From Streptomyces spectabilis (GTDB lineage Bacteria > Actinomycetota > Actinomycetes > Streptomycetales > Streptomycetaceae), in contig NZ_CP023690.1 in NCBI RefSeq assembly GCF_008704795.1, positions 7,946,501 to 8,010,500 on the forward strand: a stretch of DNA of 64,000 nucleotides, given 5' to 3'. Made by a program: the position numbers and the translations under genes. The notes beneath the pieces are model-generated. The model searched no databases. It was not told where the DNA came from and worked only from the letters and a program-made list of their open reading frames with translations. How positions within the stretch are numbered: the stretch's first letter is position 1; each line of letters starts with the position of its first letter. This document shows, piece by piece, positions 16,446 to 26,712 of the stretch.

Positions 16446-17576
16446 GTGAGACGAAGACGATTTGTGTCAGGGACGCTCGGCGCGCTGTCCGGGATCGCGC
16501 TCGGCCCCGCCGCGGTCCGCGCCGCCGCGTCGGCGCCGCGGACGCAGGGCTGGCAGGCGGTGCCCGCGCCCGGCAGCACGCCGCCCGCGCAGCTGCGCCG
16601 GATCGCCGCCGCCGGGCCCCGACTGGCCTGGGCCGTGGGCGAGGAGGCAGTCGGCGGCTCGTCGCCCTCGCGGGCGCTCGCGATGGTCTGGAACGGCACC
16701 GCCTGGTCGAAGACCGACGTGTCCTCGCCGGCCTACGAAGGGCGTCTGATCGACGTCGCCGGGGTCTGCGCCGACGCGGCGTGGAGCGTGGGCCAGCCCG
16801 TCGGCAGCGCGAGCCCGCTGCTCCGCTGGGACGGCACGACCTGGCGGGAGGCCGCGTTCCCCGGCAAGGGCGAGCCGGACGTGCGCCTGAGCGCGGTGGC
16901 CGTCGGGGCCGACCGGCGGGTGTGGGTAACCGGCACCCGGGGCGGCTCCAACCGGCTGCTGCACCGGGACGGAAAGCGCTGGCGGTGGCTCGACCCGCTG
17001 CCTGCGCCGGGCGTGAACCTGTACCGGGTGGTGCTGCGCACGCCCGAGGAGGTCTGGGTCTGCGGCGACCGGGCGTCGGGCGGCGGCTGGGTCGGGTTCG
17101 TGGCACGGTGGAACGGATCGTGGACGGTGCTCCCGTCGTTCCTGGGCCTCCGGCAGACCATCGCCGACGTCCACGCGGTCGCCGCGGACGACGTCTGGGT
17201 CGTGGGCAACGAGTTCGGCGTCGGCGGGCCTCCCGGGCGTCCCGGCAACCCCATCCTGCGGCACTGGGACGGCACCGCCTGGAGCGAAGTGGACGCGGGC
17301 TTCACCCTCGGCTCGCTCTCCTCGATCGCGGGTGACGCGCAGGGCCGCCCCGCGTGGATATCGGCCTGGAACCACCAGGACCAGACCCGCAGCACGTATC
17401 TGCGCCACGACGCGGGCACCTGGACCATCGTGCGCGGCCCCGTGGGCCCCGCCCCGGCACCGTACGTCAACGACCTCGCGCGCACGCCGGGCACCTCGGC
17501 CTTCTGGTCGTGCGGGATGACCAGGGCGGCACCCTACCCGCCGACCGAGGCCTACACGGAGCGCTTCGACGCCTGA
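16446..17576 (+). CDS. Secreted beta-propeller-like protein
   Basis: A 376-aa exported protein. The N-terminus VRRRRFVSGTLGALSGIALG looks like a Tat signal (RRRF) with a cleavage region near AAASA at about residue 30. The mature part contains at least four WNGTAW-type repeats with intervening VAVGADRRVWVTG / AADDVWVVGNE strands, about 50 residues apart, as in Kelch- or WD-like propellers. GTG start with GGAGGG 8 nt upstream. No catalytic motif is seen; binding or surface function is likely but unproven. Confidence 0.75.
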   Translation: MRRRRFVSGTLGALSGIALGPAAVRAAASAPRTQGWQAVPAPGSTPPAQLRRIAAAGPRLAWAVGEEAVGGSSPSRALAMVWNGTAWSKTDVSSPAYEGRLIDVAGVCADAAWSVGQPVGSASPLLRWDGTTWREAAFPGKGEPDVRLSAVAVGADRRVWVTGTRGGSNRLLHRDGKRWRWLDPLPAPGVNLYRVVLRTPEEVWVCGDRASGGGWVGFVARWNGSWTVLPSFLGLRQTIADVHAVAADDVWVVGNEFGVGGPPGRPGNPILRHWDGTAWSEVDAGFTLGSLSSIAGDAQGRPAWISAWNHQDQTRSTYLRHDAGTWTIVRGPVGPAPAPYVNDLARTPGTSAFWSCGMTRAAPYPPTEAYTERFDA

Positions 17577-17619
17577 ATTCGCTGGTCACACCCGCTGTGC
17601 GGCAATTAGCCTCGGCCCG

Positions 17620-18054
17620 GTGAACGAACGCAAGCGGAAGAAGTACTCCCGTCGTCTCTTCGAGGCCGTCCTGCACGGTGACGCCTCTCGGGTCAGGGCG
17701 CTGCTGCGGGCCGGGGCCGACCCGGGACGCCCCGACCGGGAGGGCGTCACCCCGCTGTACGAGGCTTCCGTGAACGGCAGGACGGGCGTCGCCCGGGTGC
17801 TCCTGAGGGCGGGCGCCGCCCCGGACGCCGAGAGCGCCGGACTCGGCGCGGACGGCACGCCCCTGTGCGCGGCCGCCTGTTGGGGGCACACCGCGACCGT
17901 GCGCGAACTGCTCGCGCACGGCGCCGATCCGAACCTCCGCGAGGAGCACGGCGCCGGCTGGTCGCCGCTGGAGTGGGCGCGCGAGGGCGCCCACTCCGAG
18001 ACGGCCGCCGTCCTGCTCGCGGCGGGCGCGATCTCGCCCGAGAGGGCCGCCTGA
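17620..18054 (+). CDS. Ankyrin repeat protein
   Basis: A 144-aa soluble protein made of about three to four ankyrin repeats. Signatures are LHGDASRVRALLRAGADPG, GVTPLYEASVNGRTGVARVLLRAGA, GTPLCAAACWGHTATVRELLAHGADPN and GWSPLEWAREGAHSETAAVLLAAGA. A basic N-terminus (MNERKRKKYSRR) precedes them. GTG start. Ankyrin repeats mediate protein binding; the partner is unknown. Confidence 0.88.
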   Translation: MNERKRKKYSRRLFEAVLHGDASRVRALLRAGADPGRPDREGVTPLYEASVNGRTGVARVLLRAGAAPDAESAGLGADGTPLCAAACWGHTATVRELLAHGADPNLREEHGAGWSPLEWAREGAHSETAAVLLAAGAISPERAA

Positions 18055-18118
18055 GCGCTGTGCCGCGAACGCTGTGCAGAGACCTGCGGGTTGTCCGTGG
18101 CCGGTCGCGCAGTTCCCC

Positions 18119-18135
18119 GCGCCCCTTCGGGGCGC
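18119..18135. terminator. Bidirectional hairpin terminator
   Basis: GCGCCCC-TTC-GGGGCGC, a perfect 7-bp stem between convergent genes (stops at 18054 and 18142). The flanking GCGCAGTTCCCC is a common Streptomyces intergenic context for this hairpin. Confidence 0.75.
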
Positions 18136-18141
18136 TCCCGG

Positions 18142-19668
18142 CTAGACGATGCCCTCGGCGATCTCCGCCTGTTCCTTGTCCGTGCCGTACGCGGCCGGGG
18201 TGCTGTAGGTGCGCCGCGCCACGAACCACCAGATCGTGGCGAGGACGAGGACCACGGCGAGCGCGATGGACGCGTAGTTCATGGTGTCGACGTTCACCGG
18301 CGACGACTGCGGGAGGCAGAACAGGACGGTCACGAAGGCGACCCAGCACACCGCGATCCAGCCCACGGGCTTGCTCCACCGGCCCAGGTTCCACGGCCCC
18401 GGCTCGAACCGGTCGCCCGCCTTCAGACGCAGCAGGATCGGGATGGCGTACGCGGGCGTGATGCCGATGACGTTGATGGCGGTGACGGCGCCGTAGGCGG
18501 TCTCGGAGTACAGCGACGGCAGCGCGATGACGCCCGCGAGGCCGACCGAGAGCCACACCGCTGGGACCGGCACCTGCGTCTTGGGGCTCACCTTGCGCCA
18601 CACCGCGGAGCCGGGCAGCGCGTTGTCGCGGCTGAAGGCGAAGACCATGCGGCTGGCCGCGGCCGTCTCGGCGTTGCCGCAGAAGAGCTGGGCCACGATC
18701 ACGATGAGCAGCAGCGCGGTGGCGCCGGACGTGCCGAGCCCGTCGATGAAGATCTGCGCGGGCGGCACGCCGGTCGCGCTCTCCTGGGTGCCGACGTAGT
18801 CCTGGATGGCGAAGGTGAGCCCGGCGAGCAGCACGAACCCGGCGACCCAGGAGACCCAGATGGCGCGCACGATGCCGCGCGCGGCGGTCACCGAGGCGTT
18901 GTTGGTCTCCTCCGACAGGTGCGCGGAGGCGTCGTAGCCGGAGAACGTGTACTGGGCGAGCAGCAGGCCGATCATGCACACGTACACCGGGCTCGACCAG
19001 CCGGTGTCGTTGACGAACTCGCCGAACACGAACGACGGCGACTGGTGCGAGTCGGGGACGATCGCGAGGACGCCGACGATCACCGCGACGCCCGCCAGGT
19101 GCCACCACACGGAGATGGAGTTCAGGAGGCTGACGAGCCGGACGTTGAACAGGTTCAGCAGCGCGTGCAGGAGCAGGATGCCCAGGAAGATCACGAAGGT
19201 GGAGCCGGCCGTCGGGTGGAAGTCGGTGTGCATGCTCAGCAGGGCGCCGCTGAACAGGGCCGCTCCGTAGTCGATGCCCGCGATCGCGCCGAGCAGGCCC
19301 AGGAGGTTGAGCCAGCCCGTGTACCAGCCCCAGCGCCTGCCGCCGAGCCGGTCCGCCATGTAGTAGAGGGCGCCCGACGTGGGGTAGGCGCTGGTGACCT
19401 CGGCCAGGGCCAGGCCCACGAACAGGACCATCAGACCGACTCCGGCCCAGCCCCACATCATCACCGCGGGCCCGCCGGTGCCGAGGCCGAAGCCGTACAG
19501 CGTCATGCAGCCGGACAGGATGGAGATGACGGAGAAGCTGATGGCGAAGTTGCCGAAGCCGCCCATGCGGCGGGCCAGGACGGGCTGGTAGCCGAGCTCC
19601 CTGAGCCGCTGCTCCTCGTCGGGGAGCGGTGGTATCGCGGCAGGACTCGACACGGTGGTGCGGGACAC
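18142..19668 (-). CDS. APC-family amino acid permease
   Basis: A 508-aa integral membrane protein with about 12 hydrophobic helices. Helix 1 has the APC signature (GGFGNFAISFSVISILSGCMT), and helix 6 includes YTFSGYDASAHLSEET, matching the eukaryotic-like GABA/choline permease branch (FTGYDASAHLSEET in relatives). GTG start with GGAGG at 7 nt. The substrate is likely an amino acid or GABA-like amine. Convergent with the ankyrin gene through a shared terminator. Confidence 0.9.
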   Translation of the reverse strand: MSRTTVSSPAAIPPLPDEEQRLRELGYQPVLARRMGGFGNFAISFSVISILSGCMTLYGFGLGTGGPAVMMWGWAGVGLMVLFVGLALAEVTSAYPTSGALYYMADRLGGRRWGWYTGWLNLLGLLGAIAGIDYGAALFSGALLSMHTDFHPTAGSTFVIFLGILLLHALLNLFNVRLVSLLNSISVWWHLAGVAVIVGVLAIVPDSHQSPSFVFGEFVNDTGWSSPVYVCMIGLLLAQYTFSGYDASAHLSEETNNASVTAARGIVRAIWVSWVAGFVLLAGLTFAIQDYVGTQESATGVPPAQIFIDGLGTSGATALLLIVIVAQLFCGNAETAAASRMVFAFSRDNALPGSAVWRKVSPKTQVPVPAVWLSVGLAGVIALPSLYSETAYGAVTAINVIGITPAYAIPILLRLKAGDRFEPGPWNLGRWSKPVGWIAVCWVAFVTVLFCLPQSSPVNVDTMNYASIALAVVLVLATIWWFVARRTYSTPAAYGTDKEQAEIAEGIV

Positions 19669-19760
19669 GGATCAACCTCCGGGGAGAGCGGGGGTGCGGG
19701 GGTGTGAGGGGGTGTCGGGACGGGGGTGACGAAGGGTGCTGCTGGGTGTGGGGGAGGGGG

Positions 19761-20756
19761 TCAGTCGCGCGGGCCGGGGCCGCGCGCGGCGTGCAGGCAG
19801 CGCGCCCGGGCCTGTACGAAGGCCTCGGCGGCGGCGTCCGCGTCGCCCGGCGACGTGGTGCGGTACGTCCACGGCACGACGGCGTAGAAGGGGTCGAGGG
19901 CCTCGAACACCCGCACCGCGTCGTGGAAGTGGTGCGCGCCCCACAGCGCGTGCGCCAGGTAGTTGAGGTCGAGCAGCGAGGCCGCTTCGGGCTGCGCGTG
20001 GTCGAACCACAGCTGGAGCGCGCGCAGCGCGCCGCGCGTCGCGTCCTCCGCGATCCAGTGCAGGTCGAGCGCGCGCTCGCTGCCGCCCTCGCGGCGGTAG
20101 CGCTCCACCCGGACGTACAGCGGGAGCACGTGCAGGGGCGATCCCGCGGGCGCCGCGGCGGACGCCCAGTGCACGAAGTTGACCGCCTCGGTCAGCGGCG
20201 CGCCGGGCCTGCGGTGGTACGCGAACTGGAGCATGCGGTGGTACGCCTCGCGGTTGCCGGGGTCGCGCTTCTCGGCCTCGGCGAGGAGCTGCCACGGGCC
20301 GGGGAACAGCATCGGCTCGGGTGCCGCGACCCGGTGCTCGTCCCACCGCTGGCCCTCGTCGAGCTGCGCGAGCGCCAGCAGGCAGATCCAGGGAACGGGG
20401 TCCTCGGGGGAGGTCTGCGAGGCGATGCGGCAGGCGGAGTTCGCCTCGCGCCACAGGTCGTTGGTGTGGCGGTGGCCCGCCCGGTGCGCGCGCAGGGCGC
20501 GCTCCACCGTGACCCGGGTGTGCAGGACCGTGGCGGCGACGCTGCGCGGCTCCTCGGCGAGCCAGGCGCGCACCACGTCGGAGCCGGCGACGGCGGCCGC
20601 CAGGACCTGGGTGCGCTGGGTCCACAGGCCCCAGTCGGGGGTCTCGGTGAGCAGGTTCCTCGTCGACACCCAGCGGCCTGCCTTGAGGTCCTGGAGCACG
20701 GCGCGCAGCGGCGCGTCGTGACCGGCCGGGTGATACACCGGGCGGGCTAAGGGCAT
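19761..20756 (-). CDS. Helical protein of unknown function
   Basis: A 331-aa protein I do not recognise. It is predicted to be almost all helical and soluble, rich in Ala/Trp/Arg, with repeated helix pairs reminiscent of TPR-like folds (DPVPWICLLALAQL, GNREAYHRMLQFAYH, AAPAGSPLHVLPLYVRVERY). No signal peptide, membrane helix or catalytic motif is seen. ATG with AGAGGA upstream. It ends 92 nt before the APC permease start on the same strand, so co-transcription is possible. Confidence 0.65.
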   Translation of the reverse strand: MPLARPVYHPAGHDAPLRAVLQDLKAGRWVSTRNLLTETPDWGLWTQRTQVLAAAVAGSDVVRAWLAEEPRSVAATVLHTRVTVERALRAHRAGHRHTNDLWREANSACRIASQTSPEDPVPWICLLALAQLDEGQRWDEHRVAAPEPMLFPGPWQLLAEAEKRDPGNREAYHRMLQFAYHRRPGAPLTEAVNFVHWASAAAPAGSPLHVLPLYVRVERYRREGGSERALDLHWIAEDATRGALRALQLWFDHAQPEAASLLDLNYLAHALWGAHHFHDAVRVFEALDPFYAVVPWTYRTTSPGDADAAAEAFVQARARCLHAARGPGPRD

Positions 20757-21119
20757 CGGCTGGGTCCTCTGGGCTGGCTGCGGACTGCTGGGTACGGGCT
20801 CGGCACGGGCTGGGGGTGAGGCTGTGGTCTGCGCGTTCCGTGAGTGATGAACTGATGTGCGAGTGAGTCTTGTTGTTCGGCGGTCAGTGTAGAGCGGAGA
20901 CTTCCGATTACTGGGCAGTCCTCGGATCTTTCTTGACCAACTTGTGTCAACGCGGCGCGCCGGTGTGCGTTTTGGTTTCTCGCTCGTTCAACAGCGGTCC
21001 CTAATGCGCGCTTTGGGTGCTCCCCGTCCCTTGACGGTCCCCCGCCGCCTGTAGCAGGCTGCCGCCGTGATCACGACTTACTGCGCGGTGTCCGCCCCCG
21101 GGCGCGGACGAGGCCGCGG
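20757..21119. other. Divergent intergenic region before the polyol operon
   Basis: 363 nt between a leftward and a rightward gene. The middle (about 20850-21000) is noticeably AT-richer than its surroundings, as expected of promoters. It contains a small dyad, TTGACCAACTTGTGTCAA (20933-20950), and a TTGACG at 21031 with a weak TAGCAG 15 nt later facing the kinase gene. On the other strand TACACT (20891-20886) is a possible -10 for the helical protein. No small gene is supported. Confidence 0.4.
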
Positions 21120-22568
<1,449 letters not shown>

Positions 22569-22663
22569 CCGCCGCGCGCCGGGGCCCCGCCTCCCCGGCG
22601 GCGGGGCCGCGCGCCCCTCGAACGAACCGCCCGCACGACCCCTGAGGGACGAGAGCCGGACCC

Positions 22664-24118
22664 ATGAGCACCGAGCGACACGACCGTACGACGTCCGAGC
22701 GGCAGGGCCGCGTCACCCGCTCCGGCGTGCTCCCGGAAGCGACGTACGACGTCACCGTCGTCGGCGCGGGCGTCGTCGGCACGGCCGTCGCCCGCGAACT
22801 GGCCCGCCACGCGCTGCGGATCGCGGTGGTCGAGTCCTCCGACGACGTGGGCGAGGGCACGTCCAAGGCCAACACGGCGATCCTGCACACCGGCTTCGAC
22901 GCCGTGCCCGGCTCCCTGGAGGCCCGGCTCGTCCGCGAGGGGCAGCGGCGGCTCGCCGCGTACGCGGCCGAGACCGGCATCCCCGTGGAGCCGGTCGGCG
23001 CGCTCCTGATCGCCTGGGACGAGGAGCAACTGGCCGCCCTGCCCGGCCTGCTCGACAAGGCCTCGCGCAACGGCCACCACGAGGCCGCGCTCCTGGACGC
23101 CGCCGCCGTGCGGGCCCGCGAACCCCACCTCGGTCCCGGCGTGCTCGGCGCACTCGCCGTGCCCGGCGAGAGCGTCATCTGCCCCTGGACGACACCGCTC
23201 GCCTACGCGACGCAGGCCGTGCGCTCCGGCGTGGACCTGCACCTCGGCAGCCCGCTGACGGCGGTCGCCCAGGACGGGGACGTCCACGTCCTCACCACCG
23301 GCCGGGGGCTCCTGCGCACCCGCTACCTCGTCAACGCGGCGGGCCTGTACGCCGACACCGTCGACCGCATGCTCGGCCACGACACCTTCACCGTCACGCC
23401 CCGGCGCGGCCAGCTCATCGTCTTCGACAAGCCGGCCCGCGACCTCGTGCGCCACATCCTGCTGCCCGTGCCCACCGCCCTCGGCAAGGGCGTCCTCGTC
23501 GCGCCGACGGTGTACGGCAACGTCCTGCTCGGCCCCACCGCGGAGGACCTGGACGACAAGCGGGCCACCGGCTCCACGGCCGAGGGCCTGGCCGGGCTGC
23601 GGCGCCAGGGCGCCCGCCTCCTGCCGCCGCTCCTCGACGAGGAGGTCACCGCCGTCTACGCGGGGCTCCGCGCGGCGACCGAGTACGACGACTACCGCAT
23701 CGACGCCCGGCCGCGGCAGCGCTACGTGACCGTCGGCGGCATCCGCTCCACCGGCCTGACGGCCTCCATGGCCATCGCGGCGCACGTCACCGGGCTGCTC
23801 GCCGACACGGGCCTTCGCCTCGGCGCGGCCCGGGACCTCGCGCCGGTGCGGATGCCCAACCTGGGGGAGGCCTTCCCGCGCCCCTACGAGAGCGCCGAGC
23901 TGATCGCCGCCGACCCCGCGTACGGCACCCTCGTCTGCCACTGCGAACGCGTCACCCTCGGGGAGATCCGTGACGCCCTGCGCAGCACGGTCCCGCCGGT
24001 CAGCGGCGACGGCCTTCGCCGCCGCACCCGGGCGCGCGGTGGCCGGTGCCAGGGCTTCCACTGCGGGGCCGCCGTACGCGCACTCCTCGACGGACGCGAC
24101 CGGGTGGCACGGCGATGA
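22664..24118 (+). CDS. FAD-dependent glycerol-3-phosphate dehydrogenase-like protein with BFD-type [2Fe-2S] tail
   Basis: A 484-aa flavoprotein. After a 25-residue lead, YDVTVVGAGVVGTAVARELA binds FAD, followed by DVGEGTSKANTAILHTGFD and, near residue 350, the DAO-type end YVTVGGIRSTGLTASMAIA. The C-terminal about 60 residues form a BFD-like [2Fe-2S] domain with CHCERVT and RCQGFHC. This layout matches the GlpA-type anaerobic glycerol-3-phosphate dehydrogenases and some L-2-hydroxyglutarate oxidase-like relatives. The stop overlaps the next start (ATGA). It probably oxidises the kinase product and passes electrons to the next protein. Confidence 0.82.
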   Translation: MSTERHDRTTSERQGRVTRSGVLPEATYDVTVVGAGVVGTAVARELARHALRIAVVESSDDVGEGTSKANTAILHTGFDAVPGSLEARLVREGQRRLAAYAAETGIPVEPVGALLIAWDEEQLAALPGLLDKASRNGHHEAALLDAAAVRAREPHLGPGVLGALAVPGESVICPWTTPLAYATQAVRSGVDLHLGSPLTAVAQDGDVHVLTTGRGLLRTRYLVNAAGLYADTVDRMLGHDTFTVTPRRGQLIVFDKPARDLVRHILLPVPTALGKGVLVAPTVYGNVLLGPTAEDLDDKRATGSTAEGLAGLRRQGARLLPPLLDEEVTAVYAGLRAATEYDDYRIDARPRQRYVTVGGIRSTGLTASMAIAAHVTGLLADTGLRLGAARDLAPVRMPNLGEAFPRPYESAELIAADPAYGTLVCHCERVTLGEIRDALRSTVPPVSGDGLRRRTRARGGRCQGFHCGAAVRALLDGRDRVARR

Positions 24119-25140
24119 ACGACGAGCGGCGGGAGACCCCCATGAGGCGCGCACGCGCGGTCGACGTCCTGGTCGTGGGCGCGGGCCCGGCGGGCCTCGC
24201 CACCGCGGCGGCGCTCGCCGCGGCGGGCGCGGGCCGCGTCGAGGTCCTGGAGCGCGAGCGGCAGGCGGGCGGCGTCCCGCGCCACTGCCACCACGGCGGC
24301 TTCGGCGACCGCACGGTCGCGGGCCTGGCCCTCCCCGGCCTGAGCGGGCCCCGTTACGCGCGGCGGTGCGTCGAGGCGGCCGTGCGCGCGGGCGCCACCG
24401 TGCGCACCGGCGTCACGGCCACCGGGTGGGCGGGGCCCCGCACCCTCGACACGACCTCGCCCCGCGGCCTTGAGCGGCTGACCGCGCGTGCCGTCGTGCT
24501 CGCCACCGGGGCCCGCGAACGGCCCCGCGCCGCGCGCCTCGTGCCCGGCAGCAGGCCCGCGGGCGTCTACACCACCGGCGAACTCCAGCAGGCCGTCCAC
24601 CTCTTCGGGCAGCACGTCGGCACCCGGGCCGTCGTCGTCGGCGCCGAGACCGTCTCGTACGCGGCCCTGGACACGCTGCGGCGCGCCGGGGTCCGGGTCG
24701 TGGCCCAGGTGACGCCCGCGGGCAGGCCCGACGCCCCGGCCGCACGCGTCGCCTCGGCCCGGTTGTGGCACGGGATCCCCCTGCTCACGGACGCGGACGT
24801 GGCCGAACTCATGGGCCGGGGGCGCCTGTCGGGCGTGCGCCTGCGCCACCGCGCCGGGCTGAGCGCCGAGGTCGCCTGCGACACCGTGGTGTTCACCGGC
24901 GACTTCGTCCCCGACCACGACCTCGCGCGGCGCGGCGGAGTGCCGCTCGCGCCCGGCACCCGGGGCCTCGACGTCGACGCGGCCTTCCGCACGGGGCTCC
25001 ACGGCGTGTTCGCGGTCGGGAATGTGGCCCACGCCGTTGAGCCCGCGCGGGTGGTGGCGGCGGAAGGGCGGCGCGCGGCGGAGTCGGTGCGGCGCTTTCT
25101 CGCGTCCGGCGCGTGGCGGAGCGCGGCGTCCGCTCGATAG
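24115..25140 (+). CDS. FAD/NAD(P)-dependent oxidoreductase (GlpB/HcnB-like)
   Basis: A 341-aa pyridine-nucleotide-disulfide-type oxidoreductase without the redox disulfide. It has DVLVVGAGPAGLATAAALA for FAD, VVLATGARERPR, a second nucleotide loop whose GxGxxG reads VVVGAETVSYAALDTL (divergent), and the terminal GVFAVGNVAHAVEP. The start at 24115 overlaps the dehydrogenase stop. It is the expected electron-transfer partner of the BFD-tailed dehydrogenase, as in HcnB/GlpB-like pairs. The divergent second loop leaves NAD(P) use uncertain. Confidence 0.8.
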   Translation: MNDERRETPMRRARAVDVLVVGAGPAGLATAAALAAAGAGRVEVLERERQAGGVPRHCHHGGFGDRTVAGLALPGLSGPRYARRCVEAAVRAGATVRTGVTATGWAGPRTLDTTSPRGLERLTARAVVLATGARERPRAARLVPGSRPAGVYTTGELQQAVHLFGQHVGTRAVVVGAETVSYAALDTLRRAGVRVVAQVTPAGRPDAPAARVASARLWHGIPLLTDADVAELMGRGRLSGVRLRHRAGLSAEVACDTVVFTGDFVPDHDLARRGGVPLAPGTRGLDVDAAFRTGLHGVFAVGNVAHAVEPARVVAAEGRRAAESVRRFLASGAWRSAASAR

Positions 25141-25779
25141 CGAAAAATTGACGCCAAAAATGAACCGTCAACCACCGGGGTCTTCGGGCGTACACCGGCG
25201 CGGTGACGGGCGCACGCCAATGGGGTGGCGGAATCTCCTCTTTCCCAGGGAGTATCGGCCAGCCTGCGGCTCGTTAAGGGCGCGCGTTCTCCCGGTGTAG
25301 TTGCCTATTCGAAGACATGGTTCCGCAGGTGCGGGACTGTCTTGAATTGCGTGATCGTTTCGTCGCCCCTGGGGAAGGGGTGAACAATGCAATCTCATCG
25401 CCTCAGGGCGCCTGCACGCGATCCGTTGTGTCCCCTCGCCCCTCTTCTCGCCCCGGGCCTGCTGCGACGGGAGGGAAGCCAAGATCTTCGACGAGATTAC
25501 GCAACTTCCCAATGTATCTCGGGCGAAACTGCTGAAGCACCCTCAGTTTCACGCCACGGCGGCGCATCAGTGGGGGACGTGCTCTCTCAGGAAGCTGGCC
25601 TAGAGTAACGCGCGGTGATGTGGGGAACGCTTCCCCCTCTTTACTCATGCAGTGCGCAGCGAAAAGTACAGGAGCAGGTCGGCCAGGATCCTTGACCGCC
25701 GGTGCCGACGTCGTATCGATCTTCGCGAGGGGGAAACCGGGTGGCCATGGGAAACGGGTGGCACCAGAGGGAAAACTTG
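25141..25779 (+). other. Long leader region upstream of the SARP gene (639 nt)
   Basis: It has lower GC than the flanking genes. From left to right I see a TTGACG-N12-CGTCAA dyad (25148-25171), then a small reading frame without a standard start codon (about 25484-25603, ending TAG) preceded by GGAGGG. A GGGGAA-CGC-TTCCCC hairpin (25622-25636) and a promoter (25692-25719) follow. Two other ATG frames of about 72 codons (25317, 25387) overlap each other and have no convincing support. Confidence 0.45.
25692..25719 (+). promoter_or_regulatory. Putative promoter of the SARP activator gene
   Basis: TTGACC (25692-25697) and TATCGA (25714-25719) are separated by 16 nt, placing the transcript start about 50 nt before the ATG at 25780. 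It overlaps the alternative ATG at 25702, which argues against that longer start. The hairpin at 25622-25636 lies 56 nt upstream and could be an operator. Confidence 0.5.
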
Positions 25780-26619
25780 ATGACTGTGAAAGCTGTGAAA
25801 GGTGTTGCGCAATTTCCAGCAGTGTTCCCGGACAATTTGTCGTTCAACATTCTTGGGCCCCTGGCGGTGTGGTCGGCCGAGGGACCGCTGCCCCTGGGTC
25901 CCGCGCGGCAACGCGCGGTCCTCTCCGCCCTGTTGCTGGCTCCCGGGCAGGTGATAGGCACCGAACGGCTCACGGAGGCCATCTGGCCCGCGGGGCCGCC
26001 CGGCAACGTGGTCGCGAGCCTGCACAGCTACGTGTCCCATCTGCGCCGCCAGCTGGAGCCGGACGGCCCGCCCCGGGGGCGCAACCGCGTGCTGCGCAGG
26101 GAGTCGCAGGGCTATCTGCTCGCGGTGCAGGCGGAGCGCGTGGACGCCTGCCGCTTCGAGGGGCAACTGCGCGCCGGACGGCGGCTGCTGCGGGCGGGCC
26201 GCTACCCGGAGGCGTGCCGGGCCCTTGAGGAGTCGCTCGCGCTGTGGCGCGGCGCGCCGTACGCGGAGCTGGGCGACTACGAACCCGCCGTGCGCGAGGC
26301 GACGCGTCTGGAGGAGCTGCGCCTCATGACCTGGGAGGCCCTGTGGGAGGCCGAGTTGGCCTGGGGCCGGGACAACGGCACCGTGGTGGCCGAGCTGGCC
26401 GCGCTGAGCGCGCGGTATCCCACGCGCGAGCGTCTGGGCTGGCTCCTGATGGTCGCCCTGTGCGAGGTGGGCAGGCAGGCGGAGGCGGTGCGCGTGTACC
26501 ACCGGATACGCCGGGCCCTCGCGCAGGAGCTCGGCGTGGACCCGGGCCGCGAGTTGCGTGCGCTCTTCGGCCGGATCCTCCGTGACGAGTTCGTCGGGCG
26601 GGTGTGCGTCCTGCACTGA
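25780..26619 (+). CDS. SARP-family transcriptional activator
   Basis: A 279-aa Streptomyces antibiotic regulatory protein. An OmpR-type winged helix occupies about residues 13-110 (LSFNILGPLAVWS, RQRAVLSALLLAPGQVIGTERL, LHSYVSHLRRQLEP). A bacterial transcriptional activation domain follows (about 120-275: ERVDACRFEGQLRAGRRLL, LWRGAPYAELGDYE, LMVALCEVGRQAEAVRVYHRIRRALAQELGVDPGRELR). I chose the ATG at 25780 because AGAGGG sits 8 nt upstream; in-frame ATGs at 25702 and 25747 are less well placed. It is the first gene of the polyketide cluster and the natural candidate to bind the 11-bp-phased repeats at 28523 and 39707, switching on both main transcripts. Confidence 0.9.
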   Translation: MTVKAVKGVAQFPAVFPDNLSFNILGPLAVWSAEGPLPLGPARQRAVLSALLLAPGQVIGTERLTEAIWPAGPPGNVVASLHSYVSHLRRQLEPDGPPRGRNRVLRRESQGYLLAVQAERVDACRFEGQLRAGRRLLRAGRYPEACRALEESLALWRGAPYAELGDYEPAVREATRLEELRLMTWEALWEAELAWGRDNGTVVAELAALSARYPTRERLGWLLMVALCEVGRQAEAVRVYHRIRRALAQELGVDPGRELRALFGRILRDEFVGRVCVLH

Positions 26620-26629
26620 CGCCGACGGA

Positions 26630-26679
26630 CCGCCGGGGGAGGAGGCCCGTCCCGCCGGGACGGTGCTCCTCCCCGGCGG
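26630..26679. terminator. Long bidirectional terminator hairpin
   Basis: An outer stem CCGCCGGGGGAGGAG / CTCCTCCCCGGCGG (one bulge) encloses an inner stem CCGTCCC-GCC-GGGACGG. It lies between the convergent SARP gene (stop 26619) and ligase gene (stop 26713) and can end both transcripts. Confidence 0.8.
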
Positions 26680-26712
26680 TACGGGGCGGCCTCACGGCAC
26701 GGGGCGGCCGCC

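Noticed and set aside
25387..25608. 73-codon ATG frame upstream of the SARP gene
   Set aside because: It has no ribosome site, Streptomyces-atypical codon use and no recognisable features. It overlaps other open frames of similar length.
25702..25779. Longer SARP protein starting at 25702 or 25747
   Set aside because: The extra residues lack a ribosome site and lie over the promoter boxes at 25692-25719. The ATG at 25780 has AGAGGG at proper spacing.
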